A model generated the notes under the pieces. That model was not told the DNA's origin and made no database searches. It saw only the letters and a list, made by a program, of their open reading frames with translations. From the IMG/VR virus record IMGVR_UViG_3300035182_000244, positions 1-36,068 of that record: 36,068 nt of DNA. One strand, 5' to 3'. Source of the stretch: a virus. Shown here in pieces: positions 16,384-22,125 of this stretch (its first letter is position 1; every line of letters begins with the position of its first letter). Position numbers and translations under genes: made by a program.

Positions 16384-16986
16384 AGCCTCAACACACGTTT
16401 GGGATGAACCGGCAATTGAAAGTAGGAGATCCCGGAATTGGCGCGGAGTCCTCTGCCGTTGCTTCTGGCTCTGATACGCCACAACACCGCAGCGCCTGGC
16501 TGATTCATAGCCTCTCTCTGCCAGCCGCTTGGCCGGTAGACGCTGATCGGCTGGCCCCCAGATCAACTCGGGAGGTTGCGGCCCCACAACAATCAGCCAA
16601 GTCTTTTTGCGTGCGACATGGCCGTAGTGCCCCTGCTCTACCTCACAGGTCCACTCATTATCCCCGAACTGCAACCAACCCGCTTTCGGTGGCTTCGGGA
16701 TTCCAAATGCTGCCCAGGCTTTCGAGTGGGCCGGGTGTTCCAGGACACCACCAAAGGCTCGAAGAGATGCCAAGGCGGAAGCGAAGCACCCGTCATCGTC
16801 CCCGGTGGTCTTGTTTTTCAGCGTCATGCTGCCTTCCGAAAACCGGCCCCATCGCTCGCAGGGGGGATGTGCCACAACCGGGTAAGGCCCGGCGTAGAGC
16901 CTAGCGTCTCGCTCGGCATCCCACGGGTCCACTTCCGGCAGGCCGAAGTAGCATCCGTTCTTTTCCACAAATAACGCGGCAATCAT
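16378..16986 (-). CDS. Cassette gene C: conserved phage/bacterial protein of unknown function
   Basis: 202 residues starting MIAALFVEKNGCYFGLPEVD and containing DPWDAERDARLYAGPYPVVAHPPCERWGRF, GDDDGCFASALASLRAFGGVLEHP and WTCEVEQGHYGHVARKKTWL. I recognise this as a conserved family found in phages and prophages, often next to DNA-modification genes, but its biochemical role is not known to me. ATG 16986 is chosen because GGAG lies six bases upstream; the frame is open further, but that part is attC sequence. The TAA stop is inside R' GTTAGCC of attC-like site 1. Confidence 0.78.
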   Translation of the reverse strand: MIAALFVEKNGCYFGLPEVDPWDAERDARLYAGPYPVVAHPPCERWGRFSEGSMTLKNKTTGDDDGCFASALASLRAFGGVLEHPAHSKAWAAFGIPKPPKAGWLQFGDNEWTCEVEQGHYGHVARKKTWLIVVGPQPPELIWGPADQRLPAKRLAERGYESARRCGVVAYQSQKQRQRTPRQFRDLLLSIAGSSQTCVEAG

Positions 16987-17013
16987 GGGCAACTCCATCA
17001 TTTCTGTTCGGCT

Positions 17014-17069
17014 GACTAACCAGTCGTTCCAGCGGACCCCGTTGGGGCCGCTGAACTCGGGCGTTAGGC
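17014..17069. other. attC-like site 2 (56 bp)
   Basis: R'' GACTAAC (17014-17020), L'' CAGCGGACCCC, loop GTT, L' GGGGCCGCTG, R' GTTAGGC (17063-17069). L'' and L' are complementary over 10 base pairs with one extra A in L''. This is almost the same sequence as site 4. The R' TTA is the stop codon of cassette gene D. Length and layout match short attC sites of known integrons. Confidence 0.8.
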
Positions 17070-17339
17070 GCAATCCGATAGCTTGGCATAACACCAATAT
17101 CCCCCACTTCCAGCCCAGCTAATTTCAGCGTGGTGGGATCTCCCATCGCACTCCCATTCTTCGAGAAACAAATACACCTTCACCTTTTGGCTTCGCTTCA
17201 AAATGTAGCCATCCCTTTTGGGATGGGTAGTCCTTACCTCCGCCCCCTTCCGCACGGTAACAATGTCCCCGCGCCTAACCACGCGCTCAAGCGGAGCCAG
17301 CCGTTCGTCGGTGTCGATTTTCTTTTCTTCATCACTCAT
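17064..17339 (-). CDS. Cassette gene D: hypothetical phage protein, possible KOW/SH3-like barrel
   Basis: 91 residues starting MSDEEKKIDTDERLAPLERV. The part RRGDIVTVRKGAEVRTTHPK ... KRSQKVKVY ... EISWAGSGGYWCYAKLSDC has the alternating strand pattern of a small beta-barrel and resembles a phage family of unknown function. AAGGAG upstream of ATG 17339 is a strong start signal. Codons 13-23 overlap the L''-R'' arm of attC-like site 3, so the start of the gene lies inside that site's loop. Its TAA stop is the R' core of site 2. Confidence 0.72.
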   Translation of the reverse strand: MSDEEKKIDTDERLAPLERVVRRGDIVTVRKGAEVRTTHPKRDGYILKRSQKVKVYLFLEEWECDGRSHHAEISWAGSGGYWCYAKLSDCA

Positions 17340-17397
17340 GGGTCGCTCTCCTTTTTAAATTGTGCTCGGCTGTCCCGCTTAGCTGGGTCTGTTAGCC
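17273..17397. other. attC-like site 3 (long form, 125 bp)
   Basis: R'' GCCTAAC (17273-17279), L'' GCGGAGCCAGCC, a loop of about 70 bases holding the start of cassette gene D, L' GGCTGTCCCGC followed by TTAGCTGGGTCT, and R' GTTAGCC (17391-17397). Arm pairing is good but imperfect. It shares with site 1 the long loop, the TTAGCTGG spacer and the GTTAGCC core, so the two long sites form a subtype. Confidence 0.65.
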
Positions 17398-17429
17398 GCC
17401 GCCGGGATGAACCAGCGGCGGCTTGAGGG

Positions 17430-17678
17430 CTACTTCCCCTCCGGGCGCTTGTCCAGCCCGGCCCCTTTCAGCAGCGCCTCCAGGTCATCCATGTGGATGC
17501 AGTCACAGAGGCAGGCGCCCTGGTTGGTGGGCTGGATCGGGGCGATCAGGCCGTTGCAGTGGTCGTTTCCCGCGACGGCGCTATGGAGGACGCCGAGGGC
17601 GATAGGCTTGGCGTCACCGAATTCGAGCTGGATCACTTTGTCGCCGTTCTTGGCCTCACGGCCGTTTCGGTAATGCAT
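17430..17678 (-). CDS. Cassette gene E: conserved hypothetical phage protein
   Basis: 82 residues: MHYRNGREAKNGDKVIQLEF, then LGVLHSAVAGNDHCNGLIAP and GACLCDCIHMDDLEALLKGAG. This arrangement (short N-terminal barrel-like part with GDKV, then NDxCNG and a Cys-rich CLCDC motif) recurs in small phage proteins of unknown function; the Cys and His residues could bind zinc. The start signal is modest (AGGG before the ATG). It is the only cassette gene whose stop (TAG, 17430-17432) is not in the R' box; an inverted repeat gccgccg...cggcggc fills the 32 bases between. Confidence 0.7.
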   Translation of the reverse strand: MHYRNGREAKNGDKVIQLEFGDAKPIALGVLHSAVAGNDHCNGLIAPIQPTNQGACLCDCIHMDDLEALLKGAGLDKRPEGK

Positions 17679-17717
17679 GGGGAACCCTTTCAGTTGTGCC
17701 GATCTTCAATGGTTGTC

Positions 17718-17773
17718 GGCTAACCATTCATTCCAGCGGACCCTGTTGGGGCCGCTGAACTCAGGCGTTAGGC
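17718..17773. other. attC-like site 4 (56 bp)
   Basis: R'' GGCTAAC (17718-17724), L'' CAGCGGACCC, short loop, L' GGGCCGCTG, spacer AACTCAGGC, R' GTTAGGC (17767-17773). The arms pair with one unpaired A in L''. The spacer AACTCAGGC before R' is practically that of well-known attC sites such as aadA1 (AACTCAAGC). The R' TTA is the stop of cassette gene F. Confidence 0.82.
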
Positions 17774-17995
17774 GTCAAGGTTGTCCTTCTGCCACTTCTC
17801 GAAAGCATCCACGATTCGCGGTCGTTCATACCAATCCTCAATCCACTTTTGACAATTCTTGTCGCTGAAGAAAGTCGGCCCCAAATAGCTGTGCCACTCC
17901 ATCCAGATTCCACGTCCAAGATAATGAACATGGCTACAACAAATGAATCCAATGCGACGTTTCCCCGATGAATCCGTAATAGGTGAGCAGGGCAT
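17768..17995 (-). CDS. Cassette gene F: hypothetical phage protein
   Basis: 75 residues starting MPCSPITDSSGKRRIGFICC, with HVHYLGRGIWMEWHSYLGP and an Asp/Lys/Trp-rich helical C-terminus (KWIEDWYERPRIVDAFEKWQ). The MPCSPI...GFICC start resembles small phage proteins with a Cys/His metal site. AAAGGAGAAAA directly before ATG 17995 is a strong ribosome binding site. The TAA stop (17768-17770) lies in the R' core of site 4. Its AT content seems higher than in the core phage genes. Function unknown. Confidence 0.72.
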   Translation of the reverse strand: MPCSPITDSSGKRRIGFICCSHVHYLGRGIWMEWHSYLGPTFFSDKNCQKWIEDWYERPRIVDAFEKWQKDNLDA

Positions 17996-18014
17996 TTTTC
18001 TCCTTTCGTCTCAC

Positions 18015-18074
18015 GCCTAACCCCTCGTTCAAGCGGACCCGACTGCGTCGGGCCGCCTAACTTTTCCGTTAGGC
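18015..18074. other. attC-like site 5 (60 bp)
   Basis: R'' GCCTAAC (18015-18021), spacer CCCTCGTTC, L'' AAGCGGACCCGAC, loop TGC, L' GTCGGGCCGCCT, spacer, R' GTTAGGC (18068-18074). R'' and R' are perfect inverted copies. L'' carries one unpaired A and the stem is about 11 base pairs. It is the clearest site of the array and the best query for comparison with host integrons. Confidence 0.85.
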
Positions 18075-18314
18075 GTCTTCGTATGTTGCCTCGAAAATGT
18101 CAGGCTTGCAGGGATACAACTCCCCTTCAGTGCCCTTGATAACCCAGTCGCCCTTGTTTGCTCTCATCGTTCCTTCAAGGGTCACGATGTAAAGCCCTTC
18201 CGGGCTGTTGTTAATTCCCCGCGTTCCCCCCATTTCCATCACTCGTTCAACGCTTGCGGCGGTCCCGTCGTAGAGTTCCGCGTCAATCAGAACTGGCTTC
18301 TTCCGGAATTTCAT
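18069..18314 (-). CDS. Cassette gene G: PGDYG-like phage protein
   Basis: 81 residues: MKFRKKPVLIDAELYDGTAA ... GLYIVTLEGTMRANKGDWVIK ... GELYPCKPDIFEATYEDA. The KxRKKPVxIxA start and the GDWVIxGxxGExYPCKPxIFEATYE end are the signature of a very common small phage protein family (PGDYG type) of unknown function. A perfect AGGAGG lies four bases before ATG 18314. Its TAA stop is the R' core of site 5. It shows that the cassette cargo consists of phage genes, not resistance genes. Confidence 0.82.
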   Translation of the reverse strand: MKFRKKPVLIDAELYDGTAASVERVMEMGGTRGINNSPEGLYIVTLEGTMRANKGDWVIKGTEGELYPCKPDIFEATYEDA

Positions 18315-18344
18315 GATTCCTCCTGTTACGTTTTCGTGTTCGCC

Positions 18345-18404
18345 GCCTAACCTGTCGTTCGACTCGGACGCGACACGCCGCGCCGGTCAACTCATGCGTT
18401 GGGG
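18345..18404. other. attC-like site 6 (60 bp), right end of array
   Basis: R'' GCCTAAC (18345-18351), L'' GACTCGGACGCG, loop, L' CGCGCCGGTC, spacer AACTCATGC, R' GTTGGGG (18398-18404). The L'' arm has two unpaired bases (T and A) opposite L'. The R' box deviates from GTTRRRY only in its last base. It adjoins the last short frame of the leftward early operon. Confidence 0.72.
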
Positions 18405-18454
18405 GTTTCTTCAACTGGTGACAATTTGTCACCGGTTGGGCCGGTGAGCGTCAT
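18392..18454 (-). CDS. Possible 20-residue peptide at end of leftward operon
   Basis: ATG 18454 overlaps the stop of the upstream gene (ATGA), and the frame reads MTLTGPTGDKLSPVEETPNA before TGA 18392-18394, which lies inside the attC-like site. The coupling to the upstream gene makes translation possible. The shape suggests the 5' remnant of a longer gene cut by the cassette block. No function can be assigned. Confidence 0.3.
   Translation of the reverse strand: MTLTGPTGDKLSPVEETPNA
18413..18437. promoter_or_regulatory. Palindrome at the right edge of the cassette block
   Basis: GGTGACAA-T-TTGTCACC is a perfect 8-bp inverted repeat, extended by AAC/GTT on the flanks with a mismatch. Its half-site GTGAC/GTCAC is the same as in the operators at 22154-22167 and 27636-27649, but the spacer is five instead of four bases. 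It may be a further regulator binding site or an RNA hairpin. It lies nine bases outside the R' box of site 6. Confidence 0.4.
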
Positions 18455-18597
18455 GGATGCCGCCAGGTCTTGGTGGTGTCGTGGGTGCGGGGCCCGCTGC
18501 GTCGTTCGTCGGGAGTGGGCAGCAGCAGGGCCGCCATCAGACCGAAAAGGAACAGGCAGAGGATACAGAACTGGTAGTCGAGGTTGGATTCAGGCAC
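18451..18597 (-). CDS. Small single-span membrane protein
   Basis: 48 residues from GTG 18597 (or 53 from ATG 18612), with one hydrophobic segment CILCLFLFGLMAALLL at residues 11-26 and a basic, Arg/Thr-rich C-terminus. It overlaps the end of the upstream membrane protein gene, and its TGA overlaps the next ATG, so it fits the tightly coupled leftward operon. Function unknown; a membrane-acting early protein is possible. Confidence 0.5.
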   Translation of the reverse strand: MPESNLDYQFCILCLFLFGLMAALLLPTPDERRSGPRTHDTTKTWRHP

Positions 18598-18886
18598 GGG
18601 GCACCCGTTCATCCCAGAGCAGGCGGAGGTCCCGCACGTGTTTGATGTGTTCGGCCTCGTTTCTACGCGCCTCCCACATCTGCTGTTCGGCGTAGCGGGT
18701 GGAGCGTAGGGCCTCCACACGGTCCCGGTCGCGTTTCCGGTATAGATCACGGGCGGCTTCTTCGTCCCGCGTCAGGGGGCGCACCTTGCGGGCCGCCTTC
18801 ATCCGTGCCGACTGCTTCCGGTCGAGGTCACGGAGAATCACGGCGAGTCCGAGTGCCCAGAGGAGAGCGAGAACGGCGAGGATCAT
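18590..18886 (-). CDS. Membrane-anchored helical protein
   Basis: 98 residues. An N-terminal transmembrane helix (MILAVLALLWALGLAVIL) is followed by a charged Arg/Glu/Ala-rich helical region, the general shape of an i-spanin or a membrane-tethered early protein. As it lies in the early leftward operon, away from the lysis genes at 30-32 kb, a spanin role is doubtful. ATG 18886 overlaps the upstream TGA (ATGA). No family recognised. Confidence 0.6.
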   Translation of the reverse strand: MILAVLALLWALGLAVILRDLDRKQSARMKAARKVRPLTRDEEAARDLYRKRDRDRVEALRSTRYAEQQMWEARRNEAEHIKHVRDLRLLWDERVPRA

Positions 18887-19242
18887 CGTGGCCCCCTTTC
18901 CTCCAGGGCCTCCCGGATCGCGGCCCGGCGGCGCTCCCGTGACTCTCTGGCCTTCTGGCGGTTGTATTCGCGTGTGGCCCCGGACCAGGCGGGCCTCTTG
19001 CGTTTCCGGCCTATGGGCTCCAGGTAGATGTAGTCGGCGCGGGGAGTAACGACGGGGGTTTGCCGCTCGAATTCGACGGTGATCCCATCCATAGAGACGG
19101 CGCACTCCAGACGATCCTTGGTATCAACCCACCGCTGCATGGCCCGCTGCCAGGCGATGGCCTCTGTGCTGGTAGGGTCAAACGGGCGCGGCATTTCCGG
19201 GCGCTGGGCGATGTGGGCGGAGAGGGCTTCGCGCGGTGTCAT
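18883..19242 (-). CDS. Hypothetical early protein, basic
   Basis: 119 residues: MTPREALSAHIAQRPEMPRP ... WQRAMQRWVDTKDRLECAVS, ending in a strongly Arg-rich tail (KARESRERRRAAIREALEE). ATG 19242 overlaps the stop of the RecT/Bet gene, and its TGA overlaps the next ATG. The basic tail suggests nucleic-acid contact. The position next to recombination genes hints at a role there, but I recognise no family. Confidence 0.65.
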   Translation of the reverse strand: MTPREALSAHIAQRPEMPRPFDPTSTEAIAWQRAMQRWVDTKDRLECAVSMDGITVEFERQTPVVTPRADYIYLEPIGRKRKRPAWSGATREYNRQKARESRERRRAAIREALEERGPR

Positions 19243-20093
19243 GCGACCGGCCCCGTGACATCCTGGGCCTTCTTCTTCGCGGCGGCCTCCAGCTTCACCA
19301 CCACCTCCTCAAACTTCGTCAGCGTCTCCTGGGGCGGGTTGGCCTTCTGCGCGGCCTTCCACTTCGCGGCGAACTCGTCATAGGCGGGCTTCATCCCGGC
19401 GGCCCTGAAGGCGGTGTAGGCGCGGTCCAGGATGCCCTCGAACTCGCTGAGGGCTTCGATGCTCCAGGCTTCGGGATGGGGCGGCGGTGGCGCGTCGTGG
19501 GTATGATTCAGGGGCTTCAGGTCTGGGGTAGGAGTCGGATCGAAGCCAGCTTGGGCCATCTCGTCCGAGGTGTAGAGCCCCGCCATCTCATTTGGGTAGG
19601 CGCGGCGAAGGGCCAGGGCCTCAGCGCATTTCGCGGTCATGTGGTCGCCGAGCGTGGCCCATACCTGGTTGGGGGTGCCGTCCTTCTTCTTCTGGACGTA
19701 GCTGTCGTACTTGGCGATGCCAGAAAGGCCGGTTCGGAAGCCCTTCCGGTGGACGAGCACCTTGGCGGCGAAGCAGGGCTCATCCTTGGCCCATACCTCT
19801 TGCCATACGCCGTCCTTCCCACACCACCAGGGGCCCTCCTGTCCCTCATAGTCGCCGGAATCCACGGCGATCTTACGTAGTCCATCGATTGTGACGAGCC
19901 ATGTCCAGATCGTGACCCACTGCCCGTTCCGGTTGGTGTTCCGGCTGGACGGCATGATCTGGCGGGCAAACGGGTCCAGTCCGGTCCGTTCGCAGGTGGC
20001 TATGAAGAGGGCCACGTCATCCTTGCTGGCGCCATCCATGAAGGTCCGATGAACCAGGGCGATCTCTTCGGGGGTGAATTTACGGGTTGTCAT
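19239..20093 (-). CDS. Single-strand annealing protein, RecT/Bet family
   Basis: 284 residues. The family core is clear: FIATCERTGLDPFARQI (residues 30-46), WLVTIDGLRKIAVDSGDYEG (65-84), GPWWCGKDGVW, AAKVLVHRKGF, and WATLGDHMTAKCAEALALRRAYP (145-167). The protein anneals complementary strands in phage recombination, usually with a partner 5'-3' exonuclease; none is recognised in this operon. ATG 20093 is preferred to the upstream start because TGATG couples it to the preceding coiled-coil gene. The C-terminal 100 residues are a Pro-rich linker and a helical region. Redbeta-like (Bet) is the closer branch. Confidence 0.9.
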   Translation of the reverse strand: MTTRKFTPEEIALVHRTFMDGASKDDVALFIATCERTGLDPFARQIMPSSRNTNRNGQWVTIWTWLVTIDGLRKIAVDSGDYEGQEGPWWCGKDGVWQEVWAKDEPCFAAKVLVHRKGFRTGLSGIAKYDSYVQKKKDGTPNQVWATLGDHMTAKCAEALALRRAYPNEMAGLYTSDEMAQAGFDPTPTPDLKPLNHTHDAPPPPHPEAWSIEALSEFEGILDRAYTAFRAAGMKPAYDEFAAKWKAAQKANPPQETLTKFEEVVVKLEAAAKKKAQDVTGPVA

Positions 20094-20872
20094 CACTTCA
20101 CCTCCACCCTGCTGAACACCCGGACCCCGGGGATCTGGCACTGGTCCTTGCCGGCTTTCACGTCCCGAGCCAGGGCCGCTAGGTCGATGGGGCGATAGGC
20201 CATGGGGACCAGAGCGGGATCTGTGATCTCGAAGTCCCAGACGGTGAACGTCTTCGAGGCAGCGCCCGTCACCTTGGGCGTAGCTACGGCTTCGACGTTT
20301 ATCGCGGCCATGTCCCGCAGCGCCTTCCGGGCGGCCTCGGCCTGGGCCTGGGCCCGCTCCTCGGCTTCGGCAGCATACTGCTCTGCGAGGACGGCGGCGA
20401 AGGGATCACCTCCCTCAGCAGCGGCGCGGGCGGCATCGGCCTCCTCGCGGGCCTTCTTGGCAGCGGCGATCTCAGCGTCTGCCTTGGCGCGGGCCTCAGC
20501 CTCCAGGCGCTCCCGTTCTTTCCGTGCGGCTGTCTCGGCCTCCAGGCGCAGGCGGGCCAGCTCCGCCTGATAGGTGGTCATCGGGCGGCGGTAGGCGTCC
20601 AGGGCCTGCTCAAGGGCTGCCGTGACGTCCTTGAACCCGGCGTTGATCTTCTTGACCACAGTGTTCAGGGGGCGGACCAGCTCGTCTCGGCGGGCCTCCA
20701 CCTTCTTGATCTCGGATTTGATGGCGGCGCAGGCGCTGTCCGCGGCGCGGTAATCATCGTCGGACTTCACGACCACGGCCTTGGCGCGGGTCACGACCTG
20801 CATCGCGGATTCCAGCGCGATCTTGGCTTCCTGCTCGGCTGGGACGATTTCGGGGGTGAGAACTTCAGGCAT
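20093..20872 (-). CDS. Coiled-coil protein associated with RecT/Bet
   Basis: 259 residues: helical N-terminus, a long Ala/Glu/Arg/Lys-rich coiled coil (residues about 85-195) and a compact C-terminal domain with TFTVWDFEITDPALVPMAYR and IPGVRVF. Proteins of this layout regularly accompany phage RecT/Bet or exonuclease genes, but their biochemical role is not established. TAGGAG lies five bases before ATG 20872. It is coupled to the annealing protein by TGATG. Confidence 0.75.
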   Translation of the reverse strand: MPEVLTPEIVPAEQEAKIALESAMQVVTRAKAVVVKSDDDYRAADSACAAIKSEIKKVEARRDELVRPLNTVVKKINAGFKDVTAALEQALDAYRRPMTTYQAELARLRLEAETAARKERERLEAEARAKADAEIAAAKKAREEADAARAAAEGGDPFAAVLAEQYAAEAEERAQAQAEAARKALRDMAAINVEAVATPKVTGAASKTFTVWDFEITDPALVPMAYRPIDLAALARDVKAGKDQCQIPGVRVFSRVEVK

Positions 20873-20880
20873 CGGGGCTC

Positions 20881-21039
20881 CTAGGCGGAATGTGGGATGG
20901 TGGTGGGGATGGGTTGGGTGGGTTGTGTCATGCGGTCAACGATCCATCCGTGGCCTCCGCAGAACTGGCAGGAGGAGACAGGGGAATTCGCCGGCGCTCT
21001 GCCCGTCCCACCGCAGGACTCGCATCGGTGGGAGCTCAT
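20881..21039 (-). CDS. Small zinc-ribbon protein
   Basis: 52 residues: MSSHRCESCGGTGRAPANSP then CQFCGGHGWIVDR and a Pro/Thr-rich tail. The two CxxCxGxG knuckles are like those of the DnaJ zinc-finger module and would bind one zinc ion. ATG 21039 overlaps the upstream stop (ATGA), and TAG 20881-20883 comes just before the next gene's ribosome binding site. Very small Zn proteins of this type are common in phage early operons; the target is unknown. Confidence 0.7.
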   Translation of the reverse strand: MSSHRCESCGGTGRAPANSPVSSCQFCGGHGWIVDRMTQPTQPIPTTIPHSA

Positions 21040-21302
21040 GCGGGGGTCTCTATGTCACGGAAGCCCGGCAGCCGGTCCAGGAAGATCTGCGTGGTCATGG
21101 GCACTTCGGAGGGCCGGTTGCCGTGGCGGGTCTGGATCTGGACGCACACGGTGTCCATGGCGTGGTAGAGCTCGGCGGCCTTCTGCCGGGCCATCTCCCA
21201 CGCGGCAAGGCAGTCATCGTTCGCGGGGTCGCAGAGCTCGGTCAGTTCCGCGAAGATGCCGACGGCGGTGGTGCGAGTAACGTCTTCCGTGGAGGGGGTC
21301 AT
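21036..21302 (-). CDS. Hypothetical early protein
   Basis: 88 residues, mostly helical: MTPSTEDVTRTTAVGIFAEL ... AAWEMARQKAAELYHAMDTV, with a C-terminal PMTTQIFLDRLPGFRD. No known motif. Both ends overlap neighbouring genes by the ATGA arrangement, which supports it as a real gene of the leftward operon. Confidence 0.65.
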   Translation of the reverse strand: MTPSTEDVTRTTAVGIFAELTELCDPANDDCLAAWEMARQKAAELYHAMDTVCVQIQTRHGNRPSEVPMTTQIFLDRLPGFRDIETPA

Positions 21303-21997
21303 GACAGCTCCTTCCTGTGCGCCTCAGCCATACGGAGCGCCTTGGCCCTCGTGATCTCAAAGGCCGCCGCGCGTTCCTCGGATTCCGCGCTACCGTCATC
21401 GGGGAACTCGGAAACGTTGCTCTTGCGGATGCCAATGGCGTCCCACTCCTCCACGGAGTGGAAGAGGCATCCCATGCGCACGTAGGGGACGCCGTCAGTG
21501 GTGATCGCGGCCCAGCACTGGTACTTGTAGAGTCCAGTCATGACCACGACTGCGGCTAACCTCTGATCGCCGTATCTCGCCCCAGCGAGGATCGCCCCAG
21601 CAAGGTTCGCCCCAGCAAGGTTCGCCCCAGTGAGGATCGCCCCAGTGAGGATCGCCCCAGTGAGGTTCGCCCCGGCCAGGTCCGCCCCAGCGAGGATCGC
21701 CCCAGTGAGGTTCGCCACGGTGAGGGTCGCCCCGGCCAGGTCCGCCTTGGCGAGGGTCGTCCCGGCCAGGTTCGCCTTGGCGAGGATCGTCCCGCTGAGG
21801 TCCGCCTTGGTGAGGTCCGCCTTGGTGAGGTCCGCCATGTAGAGGTCCTCACCGGCGAGGTTTGCAGCGGCTAGGTTCGCCACGGAGCCTTCGTCACCCG
21901 CAAGCCATTTTTTGTGGTCAGCCAAGACGGTCTGGAGCTCTGCGGGTGTATATCGTCGCAACGTCATCGGGGCTTTCTGCTCGGTGGTTTGGGTCAT
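21299..21997 (-). CDS. Pentapeptide-repeat protein
   Basis: 232 residues from ATG 21997 (an ATG at 21967 is also possible; neither has a strong ribosome site). Residues about 40-140 are twenty or so A(N/D)LxG-type pentapeptides (ANLAGEDLYMADLTKADLTK, etc.) that fold into a quadrilateral beta-helix. The remaining C-terminal 90 residues (YQCWAAITTDGVPYVRMGCL, HSVEEWDAIG) form a separate domain common in phage proteins. Some pentapeptide proteins mimic DNA and bind gyrase, but many have no known role, so function is open. It is the promoter-proximal gene of the leftward operon. Confidence 0.82.
   Translation of the reverse strand: MTQTTEQKAPMTLRRYTPAELQTVLADHKKWLAGDEGSVANLAAANLAGEDLYMADLTKADLTKADLSGTILAKANLAGTTLAKADLAGATLTVANLTGAILAGADLAGANLTGAILTGAILTGANLAGANLAGAILAGARYGDQRLAAVVVMTGLYKYQCWAAITTDGVPYVRMGCLFHSVEEWDAIGIRKSNVSEFPDDGSAESEERAAAFEITRAKALRMAEAHRKELS
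21578..21880. repeat. 15-bp tandem repeats encoding pentapeptides
   Basis: About twenty degenerate 15-bp units (+ strand pattern nnGGnTCGCCCCnGn), several identical to their neighbours at DNA level, for example the run of agg-t/a-tcgccccag units near 21600-21660. The near-identity of adjacent units suggests recent expansion by slippage. Confidence 0.75.
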
Positions 21998-22125
21998 GAG
22001 TTCGCTACATGGAGTTGTGGTGGGGCCGGATGTTTCAGGTGGGATCTTCAGGGGCCAGTCCGGCACAACCTGGCCCCCTCAAAGATCCGCCCGTCAGCCG
22101 CGACTTCCGGGGTGCTGCAAGGGCA

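Larger units (their letters stand above)
15790..18404. mobile_element. Integron-type gene cassette array without integrase (CALIN-like)
   Basis: Seven small - strand genes lie between recurrent attC-like sites. Six sites have both halves: an R'' box (GCCTAAC, GACTAAC or GGCTAAC), complementary L'' and L' arms, and an R' box (GTTAGGC, GTTAGCC or GTTGGGG). Five of these show the same unpaired A in the L'' arm (CGG-A-C against GCCG), a hallmark of attC recognised as folded single strands by integron integrases. The genes are unrelated to each other, as expected for cassettes, while the separating sites are alike. No IntI gene or attI-type promoter is present, so the array is passive or uses a host integrase. 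Transcription would come from the phage leftward operon. Confidence 0.82.

Noticed and set aside
16320-17426. Open + strand frames within the cassette block (for example 16320-16904 and 17130-17426)
   Set aside because: They are antisense to genes with good ribosome sites and recognisable families, have Arg/Pro/Ser-rich low-quality translations, and run across the attC-like sites.
17397-17432. gccgccg...cggcggc inverted repeat as terminator of cassette gene E
   Set aside because: The stem is short, with no T-run on either strand, and it lies next to the R' box, so it may be part of the cassette end. Evidence is too weak to call it.
21578-21880. CRISPR-like or other regular repeat array on the + strand
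   Set aside because: The 15-bp period has no unique spacers and is explained fully by pentapeptide codons on the - strand.
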